Part shown: piece after piece, positions 34,872-45,111 of the stretch
Layout: each line of letters opens with the position of its first letter
Numbering within the stretch: position 1 is the stretch's first letter
Source: Nitrobacter winogradskyi Nb-255
Lineage (GTDB): Bacteria; Pseudomonadota; Alphaproteobacteria; Rhizobiales; Xanthobacteraceae
Direction of reading: 5' to 3'
Assembly (NCBI RefSeq): GCF_000012725.1
Contig: NC_007406.1
Coordinates: 3,128,001 to 3,192,000, forward strand
Length of the DNA: 64,000 bases
Made by a program: the position numbers and the translations under genes
The notes under the pieces: generated by a model
Seen by the model: the letters and a program-made list of their open reading frames with translations, nothing else
Databases searched by the model: none
What the model was told of the DNA's origin: nothing

Positions 34872-35786
34872 TTATCGCCTTCTCTTGTCCGTCAATTGCT
34901 CGACAACGGCAGGCTGCGACGTTTCGAACACGCGACTGGCAAGAACGTCGGACGCGACTACCGACTGAACATCGTCGACAGACAGGATGGCGTCCTCGTC
35001 CGCGACCAGGCGATTGGCCTGACGCAAGCGAATACGATCCAGCGCGTTGCGAATCGAGCGTGCGTTGGAGAACAAGGGCTGCGCCTTGCGCAACGCGATG
35101 TAGCGTACAAAGGCGTCGCGGGCGTCAGAGGTGAATTTATAGTTCATGTGACGCAGCATCACCTCCGCGATCGCGAGCAACTCCTCGTTTGAGTAGTCGG
35201 GGAAGTCGATGTGATGGGCGATGCGCGAGCGGAAGCCGGGGTTGCTCGAGAAGAATCTTTCCATACGGTCGGCGTAGCCGGCGAGGATCACCACCAGGTC
35301 CTCGCGTTGCGACTCCATGACCTGAAGCAGTATCTCGATGGCTTCCTGGCCGTAGTCACGCTCGTTGTCGGGCCGATGGAGGTAATAGGCCTCGTCGATG
35401 AACAGCACGCCGCCCATCGCCTTCTTCAATATCTCCTTGGTCTTCGGCGCGGTGTGGCCGATATATTGTCCGACCAGTTCGTCGCGCGTGACCGACACGA
35501 CATGGCCACGGCGTACATAACCCAGCCGATGGAGAATATCGGCCATCCGCAGGGCAACGGTGGTCTTGCCGGTGCCGGGATTTCCGGTGAACGACATGTG
35601 CAATGTCGGGGTCTCCGACGTCAATTCCATTTTCCTGCGTATCCGCTCGACGAGGAGCAGCGACGCAATCTCCTGGATTCGTGTCTTGACGGGCTTGAGA
35701 CCGATCAGCTCTTGATCGAGCTGCTTGAGTATCTCGCCGATTCCAACGGCCTCGAGTTCCTCGCGAAGGTTGACTTGTTCTTGCAT
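34872..35786 (-). CDS. cbbX: Red-type RubisCO activase CbbX (AAA+)
   Basis: 304 residues. AAA+ ATPase with Walker A GNPGTGKT (68-75), Walker [11 protein letters not shown], and sensor/arginine-finger region [17 protein letters not shown]. CbbX is a hexameric remodelling motor that frees red-type RubisCO from inhibitory sugar phosphates and needs ribulose bisphosphate for activity. It is downstream of cbbL and cbbS on the same strand with a 160-base gap, the usual cbbLSX order. It is full length and intact, consistent with the form IC enzyme here. Confidence 0.94.
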   Translation of the reverse strand: MQEQVNLREELEAVGIGEILKQLDQELIGLKPVKTRIQEIASLLLVERIRRKMELTSETPTLHMSFTGNPGTGKTTVALRMADILHRLGYVRRGHVVSVTRDELVGQYIGHTAPKTKEILKKAMGGVLFIDEAYYLHRPDNERDYGQEAIEILLQVMESQREDLVVILAGYADRMERFFSSNPGFRSRIAHHIDFPDYSNEELLAIAEVMLRHMNYKFTSDARDAFVRYIALRKAQPLFSNARSIRNALDRIRLRQANRLVADEDAILSVDDVQSVVASDVLASRVFETSQPAVVEQLTDKRRR

Positions 35787-35946
35787 CGAAGATGGTCCTG
35801 ATAACCTCGGTCGGGAGCTTCTTTATTGACGACTGCTCGCGGGAAAACCGTTCGGGGAGAAAGGCTCCGTCGTCAGGAGACGACGGAGCAGGACATCCGG
35901 GCCGGACGGCAGAAAGGATAAATCGTCCAGCCTTAGCGGGATGGAA

Positions 35947-36372
35947 TCATGATGAATAGCGCTGACCTTCGGAACGTTCGGCCACCGCATAAGAGGTCGT
36001 GGTGTACCGGACGTTGCGACTATCGGATTCCTGGCGCTCGAGCCGGAAGCCCGGCTCGTTCTTCGGCCTGTTGACGATGAACGAGATCTTCACCGACTCC
36101 CAGCCAGGACTGGAATCGAACCCGGAGATCCGGATGTAGCGGTCGCCATAGACCTTCCGGCACTCCTTCAGCTCCATCAGCACGCCTGCCGCATCCGGCA
36201 GGTCGAACATCGGCAGATTCCACATTTCCCAATAGGTATTGCGGGGATGCGGATCGTCGGTGAACTCAATGTTCACCGCCCAGTTCTGGCTGAGACAATA
36301 CTGGATCTGCCGGGAAATCTGATCATCGGTCAGATCGGGCAGGAACGAAAAACAACCTTGAGTAATACGCAT
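35947..36372 (-). CDS. cbbS: RubisCO small subunit, form IC
   Basis: 141 residues from ATG 36372, with GGAGG 6 bases upstream; the longer open frame is excluded. Starts MRITQGCFSFLPDLTDDQIS, the red-type small-subunit opening, with a C-terminal extension (SFIVNRPKNEPGFRLERQES to the end). Red-type small subunits carry this C-terminal beta-hairpin. It lies 11 bases after cbbL and is co-transcribed. With eight large subunits it forms the L8S8 enzyme. Confidence 0.94.
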   Translation of the reverse strand: MRITQGCFSFLPDLTDDQISRQIQYCLSQNWAVNIEFTDDPHPRNTYWEMWNLPMFDLPDAAGVLMELKECRKVYGDRYIRISGFDSSPGWESVKISFIVNRPKNEPGFRLERQESDSRNVRYTTTSYAVAERSEGQRYSS

Positions 36373-36383
36373 GATGTCCTCCA

Positions 36384-38355
<1,972 letters not shown>

Positions 38356-39318
38356 ATGCATCAGTTTATGCACCTGACACTCAGACAGCTCCAGATCTTC
38401 GACGCAGTGGTGCGTCGGCGGAACTTTACGCGCGCAGCCGACGCGCTACACCTGACCCAACCAGCGGTCTCGATGCAGATGCGGCAGTTGGAAGAGCAGA
38501 TCGGCGTGCCGCTGTTCGACTATGTCGGAAAACAGATCCAGCCGACCGACGCGGGCCGCGAGTTGCATCGCCACGCCACGCTCATCGGCGCCAAGATGCG
38601 TGACCTCACTTCAGCGATGGAGGAGTTCCGCGGCGTCCATCGTGGGGAACTCGACCTCATTGTGGCCAGCACGGCCAACTATTTCATGCCCAAGCTGATT
38701 GCAGCCTTCTGTGCCTCCCACGCCAAGGTGCAGGTGCGGCTACAAGTGTCCAACCAGACGCATATCCTCGAATCGCTCTCCGCCTCGAATCAGGATCTGG
38801 CCATCATGGGGCAGCCGCCGGAGGACGCCGAGCTCGTCGCCCGCGGGTTCCTCGACAACCCGCTGATGGTCATCGCCCCGCCCGCGCATCCGCTGGCCAG
38901 ACGGCGCAAGATCCCGCTGACGGAATTGGGTTGCCAGCCCTTCATTACCCGCGAGCCCGATTCGGGCACGCGCCATGCCGCCGAGCGGCATTTTTCCCGT
39001 CACGGCGTGGAATTCCACTCAGTGATGGAGATGAGCAGCAGCGAGGCCATCAAGCAAGCCGTCGAAGCCGGACTGGGGTTAGGCGTTCTCTCGCTGCACA
39101 CCCTGGAGCTGGAGCTGGCGACACGCCGCCTGGTCACTCTCCGCGTAGAGAGCTTTCCGATCGTACGGCAATGGTTCGTCGTGCACCGCAAGGGCAAGCG
39201 GCTATCAGCGGTGGCGCAGTCTTTCCTGGCGTTCCTCACCAAGCAGGCGCGCCCGTTGGCCTCGCCCAAGCAGTCACCGTCCCACTCGGGGTTACAAGCC
39301 TTTGGTCTTCAACAATGA
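38356..39318 (+). CDS. cbbR: LysR-type regulator of CO2 fixation genes
   Basis: 320 residues. The N-terminal winged HTH is LTLRQLQIFDAVVRRRNFTR, AADALHLTQPAVSMQMRQLE, followed by an effector domain (VASTANYFMPKLIAAFCASH, ITREPDSGTR, MSSSEAIKQAVEAGLGLGVLS). These are characteristic of CbbR. CbbR activates cbb operons in response to metabolites such as RuBP, PEP or NADPH. It is divergent to cbbL and directly followed by the PII-like and carbonic anhydrase genes, which it may also govern. The start could be 38368 rather than 38356. Confidence 0.9.
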   Translation: MHQFMHLTLRQLQIFDAVVRRRNFTRAADALHLTQPAVSMQMRQLEEQIGVPLFDYVGKQIQPTDAGRELHRHATLIGAKMRDLTSAMEEFRGVHRGELDLIVASTANYFMPKLIAAFCASHAKVQVRLQVSNQTHILESLSASNQDLAIMGQPPEDAELVARGFLDNPLMVIAPPAHPLARRRKIPLTELGCQPFITREPDSGTRHAAERHFSRHGVEFHSVMEMSSSEAIKQAVEAGLGLGVLSLHTLELELATRRLVTLRVESFPIVRQWFVVHRKGKRLSAVAQSFLAFLTKQARPLASPKQSPSHSGLQAFGLQQ

Positions 39319-39369
39319 GCCGTGAAAAGCGCACGCCGCTCGTTTGCCCAGGCTAAGGAAGAACGCCAA

Positions 39370-39729
39370 ATGAACGCGATCAAACTGCATCCGCTGAAAA
39401 AGCTGGAAATCATTCTCGCCGGCGAGCACAAGCAATTCGCCACCGACTTGCTCAGCCGCGCGGGAGTCAAGGGTTACACCATCGTCGGCAATCTGTCCGG
39501 CAAGGGCAACCACGGCATGTACGAAGGGCATCTGATGTTCAATGAGGACGACGCCCTCATCATGATCATCGCCGTGGTGCCGAAAGACTTGGCCGACGCG
39601 CTGCTCGATGGCTTTCAGCCGTTTTTCGACGCCCACTCAGGCGTGATTTTCGTCAGCGACATCCAGGTCTGCCGCCCGACTAAGTTCGTGGCGGCCTATC
39701 CCTATGAGATGGCCCGCTCTCAATCTTAA
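39370..39729 (+). CDS. PII-like protein of the carboxysome-associated CPII type
   Basis: 119 residues from ATG 39370 (AAGGAAG upstream). The ferredoxin-like PII fold is seen in LKKLEIILAGEHKQFATDLL, YTIVGNLSGKGNHGMYEGHL, and HSGVIFVSDIQV. The T-loop lacks the uridylylated Tyr of GlnB/GlnK. This type occurs near carboxysome, DAB or bicarbonate-uptake genes. One member (CPII of Thiomonas) binds ADP and bicarbonate. Located 50 bases after cbbR and 90 bases before the carbonic anhydrase, likely one operon. The role as an inorganic-carbon sensor is inferred. Confidence 0.8.
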   Translation: MNAIKLHPLKKLEIILAGEHKQFATDLLSRAGVKGYTIVGNLSGKGNHGMYEGHLMFNEDDALIMIIAVVPKDLADALLDGFQPFFDAHSGVIFVSDIQVCRPTKFVAAYPYEMARSQS

Positions 39730-39820
39730 CGCATGACCGGCTTTTCGACCAAAAGTCGGTTGCCTGAATAAGCTCAGCCGGATGCCTCGGAGCCGGGCTG
39801 CAGTACAGAGGATCGCGAAT

Positions 39821-41338
39821 ATGAACACACGCAAACGCCTTCATGCCCTGCGACGGGAGGCAAGCCCGGCTGCCGTAACATCGCCCGAGGTAGCGGCCAC
39901 GCCCGATCATCCGGCGTATGTGATTGGCAGCGGAGAGATGCGCGAGCATGCGCTGGTCGATCGTGACCTCAATCAACTGCTGTTCGACTACGAGCGAACT
40001 GTTCGCTTGCGCTTTGCCCGCATCGTCGATGTGCTCAAGCGCATCTCCGCGCATCAGCATGACGAGAATTTTATCGAGCTGGCGCAGCAACTGGCCCGAG
40101 AGCAACTCGGCTTCGATCTTCCGACGCAGGTGCTCGAGGACGCCTGGGTGTGCGGGCTGGATTTGTCCACGCTGCATTCACGCTGCATCTTCAGCTCTCT
40201 GAAGTTGAGCGTCGACAACGCGCAGACAGAGCAGATCGGCTGGCGCCAACGCCTCCCGCTCGACGAGAATTTTTTGCGTTCGTGCGGCTACCACACCGTT
40301 GACATCAGTCCGTGCTCCGATGGCCGGCTGCAGGGCGTCGGCGCCTATGCGCTGCGCTTTCTGCCGGGGCCGAATGTGCGGGTGAAGGGGTATGCCGGCG
40401 CACTGTTTAATGTCGAAGCCAATATGTCGGATTGGGCAGAGCGCGAAGTCAAGCGGCTGTCGGGCGCCATGGTCGATGGCGACCGCCTGAACTTCCTCAA
40501 GATCGCCGTCTATCACTTCAGCAGTTCTTCGCCCGACAATCACGGTTGCGCTGCTCACAACAGCAACGACAATCAGGCCACACAAGCTGCGCTGCAGCGC
40601 TTGTACGAGTTGCGGGCGGCGATTGAACGGACTTTCGGCGCCGGCGCAGGACCGGACATCCTGCTTATCGGTGTTGACACGGATCTGGATGCGTTGCGCA
40701 TCCACTTGCCCGACGGCTTCGGCGAGCTTAGCGCGCATCGCTATTTCGAGACCGCGCAGATCTACCGCGACACCCTCGGTCTTTCGCCCGAAGCGGCGCG
40801 GACCCATATCGCCGAGACTGTTGCCAAGGGCATGGGCGGCGGAGGCCAGGGCTCCGGCCGAATGCATGAGGGAATGCGACGACTGGTGCTGGCGCTGGCC
40901 GAGGCCAATCTGTCGCAAATCGAATACGTCATCGAGCACCACACCGGGCGCTACGCGACGATCGGGCACGACGAGCAGTACATCATCGCCGGTGAGAAGC
41001 TGCGGCCGCTGCAGTTGCGCAATCTGTTTTATCTCGCCCACCTCAACACCATGGAGGAAGGCGCGCCGGACATGGATGTCGGGATCGATATCTTCACCAA
41101 GCTCAACGCCGCGCACGGTCTGCCCGTGCCGGTTCTGGTGCATTTCGAGTATGATGCACGAGTTCCCAAGTCGCGTGAGCGGGCGATCGCGCGGGGGCGG
41201 CGGGTGCGTGACGCGATCGAGGCGCGCTACCCCGTTCTGGCCGCCCGAGGCCTGCTCAACTGCGCGATTGCGGTGAGCGAACGCGGCGGCGAAGAGCGTT
41301 GCACCTTCATCGCCGACGACGCTGTCGACGGTCATTAA
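39821..41338 (+). CDS. csoSCA: Carboxysomal-type (CsoSCA) carbonic anhydrase without a carboxysome operon
   Basis: 505 residues from ATG 39821 (AGAGGA upstream), close to the ~514 of characterised CsoSCA. The zinc ligands align as C165 (SPCSDGRLQG), H232 (VYHFSS) and C243 (HGCAAHNSND), with the D167-R169 dyad that replaces the beta-CA pair. The C-terminal non-catalytic half-domain is present. CsoSCA normally sits on the inner face of alpha-carboxysome shells and binds form IA RubisCO through its N terminus. Here no shell or csoS2 gene is near, and the RubisCO is form IC. A cytosolic bicarbonate/CO2 interconversion role, tied to the PII-like protein, is inferred. Confidence 0.85.
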   Translation: MNTRKRLHALRREASPAAVTSPEVAATPDHPAYVIGSGEMREHALVDRDLNQLLFDYERTVRLRFARIVDVLKRISAHQHDENFIELAQQLAREQLGFDLPTQVLEDAWVCGLDLSTLHSRCIFSSLKLSVDNAQTEQIGWRQRLPLDENFLRSCGYHTVDISPCSDGRLQGVGAYALRFLPGPNVRVKGYAGALFNVEANMSDWAEREVKRLSGAMVDGDRLNFLKIAVYHFSSSSPDNHGCAAHNSNDNQATQAALQRLYELRAAIERTFGAGAGPDILLIGVDTDLDALRIHLPDGFGELSAHRYFETAQIYRDTLGLSPEAARTHIAETVAKGMGGGGQGSGRMHEGMRRLVLALAEANLSQIEYVIEHHTGRYATIGHDEQYIIAGEKLRPLQLRNLFYLAHLNTMEEGAPDMDVGIDIFTKLNAAHGLPVPVLVHFEYDARVPKSRERAIARGRRVRDAIEARYPVLAARGLLNCAIAVSERGGEERCTFIADDAVDGH

Positions 41339-41398
41339 GGGCGTATGCGCCCTGAAAATCATGCGTATCTGCGCGACGCCCGGCGCAGGCTGCTTGTT

Positions 41399-41454
41399 CT
41401 AGAGCGGGATGAGGAAAAGTGTGTAGCGGTTTTCCGCCCGCATCCCGCTCTAAA
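41399..41454. repeat. Interspersed palindromic repeat (CTAGAGCGGGATG type)
   Basis: CTAGAGCGGGATGAGGAAAA and its complement-like GGTTTTCCGCCCGCATCCCGCTCTA form a long hairpin 60 bases after the carbonic anhydrase stop. It may end that transcript. A second hairpin (GGTTTTGGATCG...CGATCCAAAACC) follows at 41477-41505. Confidence 0.65.
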
Positions 41455-41512
41455 ATGTTGGAATCGATCACGTTCATGGTTTTGGATCGATTCGATCCAA
41501 AACCATCGTGAT

Positions 41513-41618
41513 CTAGAGTCTTTCACCGCTTCATGGAAACGGTGAAAGACTCTATCTTTATATTTTGGCGCGTTTTCTTCCCGCGAAGCCCGATTCCACT
41601 CCGCTGGAAAACGCTATA
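41513..41618. repeat. Interspersed repeat (CTAGAGTCTTTCACCG type)
   Basis: Nearly identical to 33875-33980, including the TCTATCTTTATATTTTGGCG middle and the CTGGAAAACGCTAT end. Two copies 7.6 kb apart in direct orientation flank the carbon-fixation locus. Confidence 0.65.
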
Positions 41619-41634
41619 AGCCGAATGGGATCTC

Positions 41635-41815
41635 GCCAGGAACGGAATTTCTGGACCAGAGACAGAGCGGAAAAGCCGGACAGACTCACGAACAAAGACA
41701 GCTATCCACAAACCACGTCCCACAAACCACGTCGTAAACTCCGCCAACGGCGGGGCTTTCCTCCCGGTCTCTAACACTGGGACAAAATAGCGGACCGGGT
41801 GGTGGCGAACCCAGT
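41635..41815. repeat. Imperfect copy of the tRNA-Val downstream flank (possible island boundary)
   Basis: Shares ordered blocks with 52826-52990 beside tRNA-Val: CCAGGAACGG-AATTT, CAGAGACAG, CCGCCAAC(G/A)GCGGGGCTTT, GTCTCT, and a closing GGTGGTGG(G)CG. The latter blocks include a hairpin-like terminator. It may be the far attachment half of the island that ends at tRNA-Val, or an old duplicate of the tRNA flank. No intact tRNA is present. Confidence 0.4.
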
Positions 41816-42159
41816 CGGATGCGAACGAGTCTCCAATGGCCATAACAGGGAATTTCTTGCAAATTGCAGGTCAAAACAGGCTTCTGATCAGTTCATAGTG
41901 GCGAGGCGATCGAAATTCTCCTGTGAATTCTGTTTGATACGCTGTAGTTCAAGCACTTTCCTGTTATTCTGCAGAACAGGTGCTAAAAACGGGCTAACAG
42001 GCAATTTGAAGTGCAGCATCAGGCATTTGAAAGCTCCGAACAGGTAGCGGTCCGGAGCGGAATCGCGCATAGCTTGAGCAGTGACATGCGTGATGCCGTC
42101 AAACCTTGGGAACCGAGCATGCTCCGATTGATCATGTCCGGCGCCAGATCCTTCTGGTC

Positions 42160-42513
42160 ATGAGCGATCCAGTCTCTGTCGCGTCCTCGTCGCGGCTGGC
42201 CGTCGTTTACCGGCCAGTGAACGATCTCACTCCCGATCCCCGCAATGCCCGCACCCATCCGAAGCGCCAAATCGACCAGCTTCGGGCCTCCATCAAGGAA
42301 TTCGGCTTCACCAATCCGATACTCATTGACCCCGAAGGCCACATCATCGCGGGCCATGGCCGACTTCAGGCAGCTCGCGCCATCGGGATTGCGGAGGTCC
42401 CGACGATCGCCCTCGCCGGCTTATCCGAGCCTCAGAAGCGTGCGCTACGAATCGCCGATAACAAGATCGCCCTCAATGCAGGCTGGGATCTGGAAATCCT
42501 GCAGTGTCCGCCG
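42160..42513 (+). pseudogene. ParB-like nuclease domain gene, cut by an IS3 remnant
   Basis: From ATG 42160 about 115 residues of a ParB/RepB N-terminal domain are readable: DLTPDPRNARTHPKRQIDQL, FTNPILIDPEGHIIAGHGRL, and KRALRIADNKIALNAGWDLE. This subtype is usually fused to or followed by a DNA methylase on phage-like islands. At 42505 the sequence passes into an IS3-element end and the ParB protein never resumes. The gene is therefore truncated. Partner sequences are not found elsewhere in the window. Confidence 0.75.
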
Positions 42514-42663
42514 TCAGGGCTCTTGAGACAGTTTAGGAGTTTTCGGGAAGGGAGGATTTCTGGATCATCGCAGCCAATTTGGAGCGCAGATGAGACAGAA
42601 ATCCGGGCCGGAGAAAGCACCGGCAGAGCAGGTCGTGAAGGACATCCGCCGGGCAACGCGCCG
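42505..42663 (+). mobile_element. Remnant of an IS3-family element (one end)
   Basis: TGTCCGCCGTCAGGGCTCTT and the next ~140 bases match, in inverse orientation, the right end of the full element at 48429-49939, including the start of its OrfA (ATGAGACAGAAATCCGG). The match fades near 42663. Only this terminal piece survives. Confidence 0.8.
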
Positions 42664-42755
42664 GTGGTGATGATCAGCGTTGCCGCGTTGTAGCCCTGCA
42701 GATCGGCATGGCTGCCCTTGGTGGTGGCCGTGACCACGGCTAAATTCTACCACTC
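42664..42755 (-). pseudogene. Possible phage-type protein fragment
   Basis: The minus strand reads AVVTATTKGSHADLQGYNAA then TLIITTG, resembling the start of small phage structural or GTA-like proteins (xDxQGYxxxTxxIxTG). It is broken on its 3' side by the IS3 remnant. The similarity is recalled by eye and weak. Confidence 0.3.
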
Positions 42756-42850
42756 CTAGATCAAGACTGCTGAGTTCCGGCCAAGTCTTTGACCCGACGA
42801 TTGTTTCATGCGCACCAGGATTGCACCGCAGCTCTACAATCCAGAATCCG

Positions 42851-42945
42851 GAGGCTTGCAGTCGAAATTGTTATTCCAAGATAATCCAGCGCGCAGATTT
42901 AGAACAACTGCAACTCACTTCCTGGGTGACCACCTGCATCTTGAT
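42851..42945. repeat. Imperfect direct repeat, left copy, flanking the protease/Hsp20 cluster
   Basis: CTTGCAGTCGAAATTG...CAGCGCGCA...GCAACTCAC...GGTGA matches CTTGAAGTCAAAATC...CAGCGCGCA...GCAACTCAC...GGTGA at 48284-48355 at about two-thirds of positions, in the same orientation. The rest of 42756-42983 shows no gene. Confidence 0.45.
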
Positions 42946-42983
42946 TTGCTCCCAACCGTCATCTACACTGACCGGCTAACGAC

Positions 42984-44111
42984 GTGATGATTACTATACG
43001 TCCATTCGCAGCGTTGCGGCCCATTCTTCTCATCTTGATCATTGTCGGGACGTTGCTGCCCTGGTGTCCAGCCGCGGCTCAAATCCCTGATCTGGGTAGT
43101 GGGCGGGTCCCGACACTTGCTCCGCTGGTACGCGAAGTCACGCCGGCGGTTGTGAATATCTCCGTTCGTGGCCGCGTGAAGGAGGACAATCCTCTTTATC
43201 GCGATCCTTTCTTTCGCGATTTTTTTGACTTGCCGCGACAACTGGAGAGAGAGGTCCAGGCCACGGGATCGGGCGTCATCGTCGATGCGCAACGCGGATA
43301 TATCCTCACCGCCAACCATGTCGTGGCGCAAATATCGACGGCTCAAATCACGACAAAAGACGGCAGAAGGTTCTCGGCCGGGCTGATCGGGCGCGATCCA
43401 GGAACTGATATCGCGGTGCTCCAGATCAAGCGCGGAAACAATCTCAAGGCTATTCGGTTGGGCGACAGCGACAAACTGGAGGTCGGCGACTTCGTGATAG
43501 CTGTCGGCAACCCCTTCGGCCTGGGTCAGACGGTGACCTCCGGCCTTGTGAGCGCGCTGGGTCGCACCGGCCTTGGCAAGCATGGCTACGAGGACTTCAT
43601 TCAAACCGACGCGCCAATCAATCCCGGCAACTCTGGCGGAGCATTGATCAATTTGAAGGGCGAACTCGTCGGAATCAACACCGCGATCATTTCACCGGGC
43701 GGCGGCAACATCGGAATCGGCTTTGCCGTACCGATCAATATGGCACGGCAGGTCATGGAGCAGATCGTCGAATACGGCGTCGTGCGGCGCGGCCGTATCG
43801 GCGTATCGGTACAGGATCTGAGCACGGTCAGTTCGGAACCACAAGCTACCGGAAGGAGCGAGGGCGCTCTGATCGCCAGTGTCCTCCGAGGATCTTCGGC
43901 CGAGGCGGCTGGCATTCGCAGAGGCGATATCATCGTCGCTGCGGACGGCGTTCCCATTCGTAGTGCGGCGCAACTTCGCAATAAGATCGGACTGGCCCGT
44001 ATTGGCGAGCGCGTGCAGCTGACATTCGACCGCAGGGGCACTTTACACACAGTCGTCGTCGAGATCTCCGCTACAAGGAGTGCTCCGGCGGCGTCTTCAC
44101 TGAGAAGATGA
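42984..44111 (+). CDS. Trypsin-like serine protease, DegP/DegS type, single PDZ
   Basis: 375 residues. A signal peptide or anchor (FAALRPILLILIIVGTLLPW to about 33) precedes a protease domain with catalytic H112 (TANHVV), D142 (GTDIAVL) and S217 (NPGNSGGAL). One PDZ domain covers about 275-365. The single PDZ and N-terminal hydrophobic segment resemble DegS or short HtrA forms. It acts on misfolded envelope proteins. It sits in a heat-stress cluster with Hsp20 genes. A CTTGAT/TCATCTAC pair upstream is a weak RpoH-like match. Confidence 0.85.
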   Translation: MMITIRPFAALRPILLILIIVGTLLPWCPAAAQIPDLGSGRVPTLAPLVREVTPAVVNISVRGRVKEDNPLYRDPFFRDFFDLPRQLEREVQATGSGVIVDAQRGYILTANHVVAQISTAQITTKDGRRFSAGLIGRDPGTDIAVLQIKRGNNLKAIRLGDSDKLEVGDFVIAVGNPFGLGQTVTSGLVSALGRTGLGKHGYEDFIQTDAPINPGNSGGALINLKGELVGINTAIISPGGGNIGIGFAVPINMARQVMEQIVEYGVVRRGRIGVSVQDLSTVSSEPQATGRSEGALIASVLRGSSAEAAGIRRGDIIVAADGVPIRSAAQLRNKIGLARIGERVQLTFDRRGTLHTVVVEISATRSAPAASSLRR

Positions 44112-44329
44112 TAATCGTCTGTTGGGAGATGAGGCCCAATTTACGTTCGAATTTGAACTCCATGCAATCGCTCAGACGACTTCAGATTGACATGGCTATG
44201 GGGACGATGATCTTAGCGACGGCCTGCACCCCACAGTACGCGCAGCGGGTAATTTTTTTAGAGAATCACAACATGCAGGACACGCTCCTGAGCGAGCGGC
44301 CATCGCGCGGCGGCTCAGCCGCGCAATGA
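44108..44329 (+). CDS. Short open frame overlapping the protease stop, doubtful
   Basis: 73 codons starting in ATGA overlap with the protease stop, which would fit translational coupling. It contains a lipoprotein-like TMILATACTPQYAQ stretch, but no homologue is recognised and codon use is less regular than in the protease. It may be a truncated exported peptide or not a gene. Confidence 0.2.
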   Translation: MIIVCWEMRPNLRSNLNSMQSLRRLQIDMAMGTMILATACTPQYAQRVIFLENHNMQDTLLSERPSRGGSAAQ

Positions 44330-44363
44330 ATTCAGACGTCTATTCTATTCGGCCTCCAGCCTT

Positions 44364-44759
44364 TCAGGAGGAGCAACCCTTGCAGATATCAGGAATCAGC
44401 TCGTCAGCACGGAAATCCGAACTCACGCTGAATGCCCGCTTCCTGATCATTTTCCGGTTTGTCGTCGACTGGTCTGGAGACGCCATCCGAACCTTTGCAG
44501 CAGGATCGGCTTGATGCCGCTTTGAATGCGACCTCTCCATGGCAGCGACTTGGCTCGTGCCGAAGAGCACCGCGCACATAGTGAGAATTGCGAGAATAAG
44601 GCGCGTGGTTCGCTCTCGCTCTTTAGGCTTTCCTGTTTCGGGCCGAGAACCTGATGCGCCCCGTTTGAACAAATCAGACATCCAACGTCCCAGCCGGCTG
44701 TGTGTCCGCTTAATGATCGCACCTTGGTAGGATACCAAAAGAACCTGCAAGGCTTTCAT
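44364..44759 (-). CDS. Unknown protein behind a ROSE-like leader
   Basis: 131 residues from ATG 44759, with AGGAGG eight bases upstream. N-terminal MKALQVLLVSYQGAIIKRTH, a basic linker, one transmembrane helix (LILAILTMCAVLFGTSQVAA, about 57-76), then a polar His/Lys-rich tail ending DICKGCSS. No domain recognised. The leader sequence TTGCTTCCAGGAGGAT-GTGGCT-ATG is almost the same as that of the Hsp20 genes nearby, so heat-controlled translation is expected. Because the first 16 residues look like a different module, a fusion is possible. Confidence 0.55.
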   Translation of the reverse strand: MKALQVLLVSYQGAIIKRTHSRLGRWMSDLFKRGASGSRPETGKPKERERTTRLILAILTMCAVLFGTSQVAAMERSHSKRHQADPAAKVRMASPDQSTTNRKMIRKRAFSVSSDFRADELIPDICKGCSS

Positions 44760-44815
44760 AGCCACATCCTCCTGGAAGCAACATGGTTATGCCAAGAAAC
44801 CGAAATCTTTGCGGA
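44760..44815 (-). promoter_or_regulatory. ROSE-like RNA thermometer before the unknown 131-residue protein
   Basis: The leader ends ATGTTGCTTCCAGGAGGATG followed by TGGCT and ATG. The UUGCU motif opposite AGGAGGAU is the signature of the ROSE 3' hairpin, in which the ribosome-binding site is paired at low temperature. Upstream hairpins are less clear than in the Hsp20 leaders. Confidence 0.5.
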
Positions 44816-44906
44816 TTGGGCGCGCCATACGCTCGGCAGTGTTCTGTGTCATCGCGCAATCGAGGGCTCCGGCTGACTTTCAACCTCGGCCGGAGCCGTC
44901 GAAGAT

Positions 44907-45095
44907 TTAGGAACTGACGCGAATAGGGGGCAAGACCGCCTGCTCCAAAGCCGCGAGTCGCGCATTAACCTCCGCAATCCAATCATCAGTTGCGACGATC
45001 AAGGAGCGCCGCTCGAGTTCTCCTCCAAGCACAGCTTCCTTCAAGCGCCGCAGACGGCTGATTTCAACAGCTGGCGGCAAATGAGAAGTTGGCAT
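44907..45095 (-). CDS. Small conserved-looking hypothetical protein
   Basis: 62 residues, preceded by GGGAGG 5 bases before ATG 45095. Helical and charged (AVEISRLRRLKEAVLGGELE, DDWIAEVNARLAALEQAVLP). It lies 16 bases downstream of the 171-residue gene on the same strand and is probably co-transcribed. Function unknown. Confidence 0.5.
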   Translation of the reverse strand: MPTSHLPPAVEISRLRRLKEAVLGGELERRSLIVATDDWIAEVNARLAALEQAVLPPIRVSS

Positions 45096-45111
45096 CTGCA
45101 CCTCCCAAGGT

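Noticed and set aside
40178-41362. 394-codon minus-strand open frame
   Set aside because: Antisense to the carbonic anhydrase gene.
41800-41830. A second tRNA gene
   Set aside because: Only a loose likeness to a tRNA 3' end; no anticodon arm or acceptor pairing can be drawn.
44326-44514. 62-codon plus-strand frame overlapping the ROSE-led gene
   Set aside because: The opposite-strand gene has a much stronger ribosome-binding site and leader; this frame has neither.
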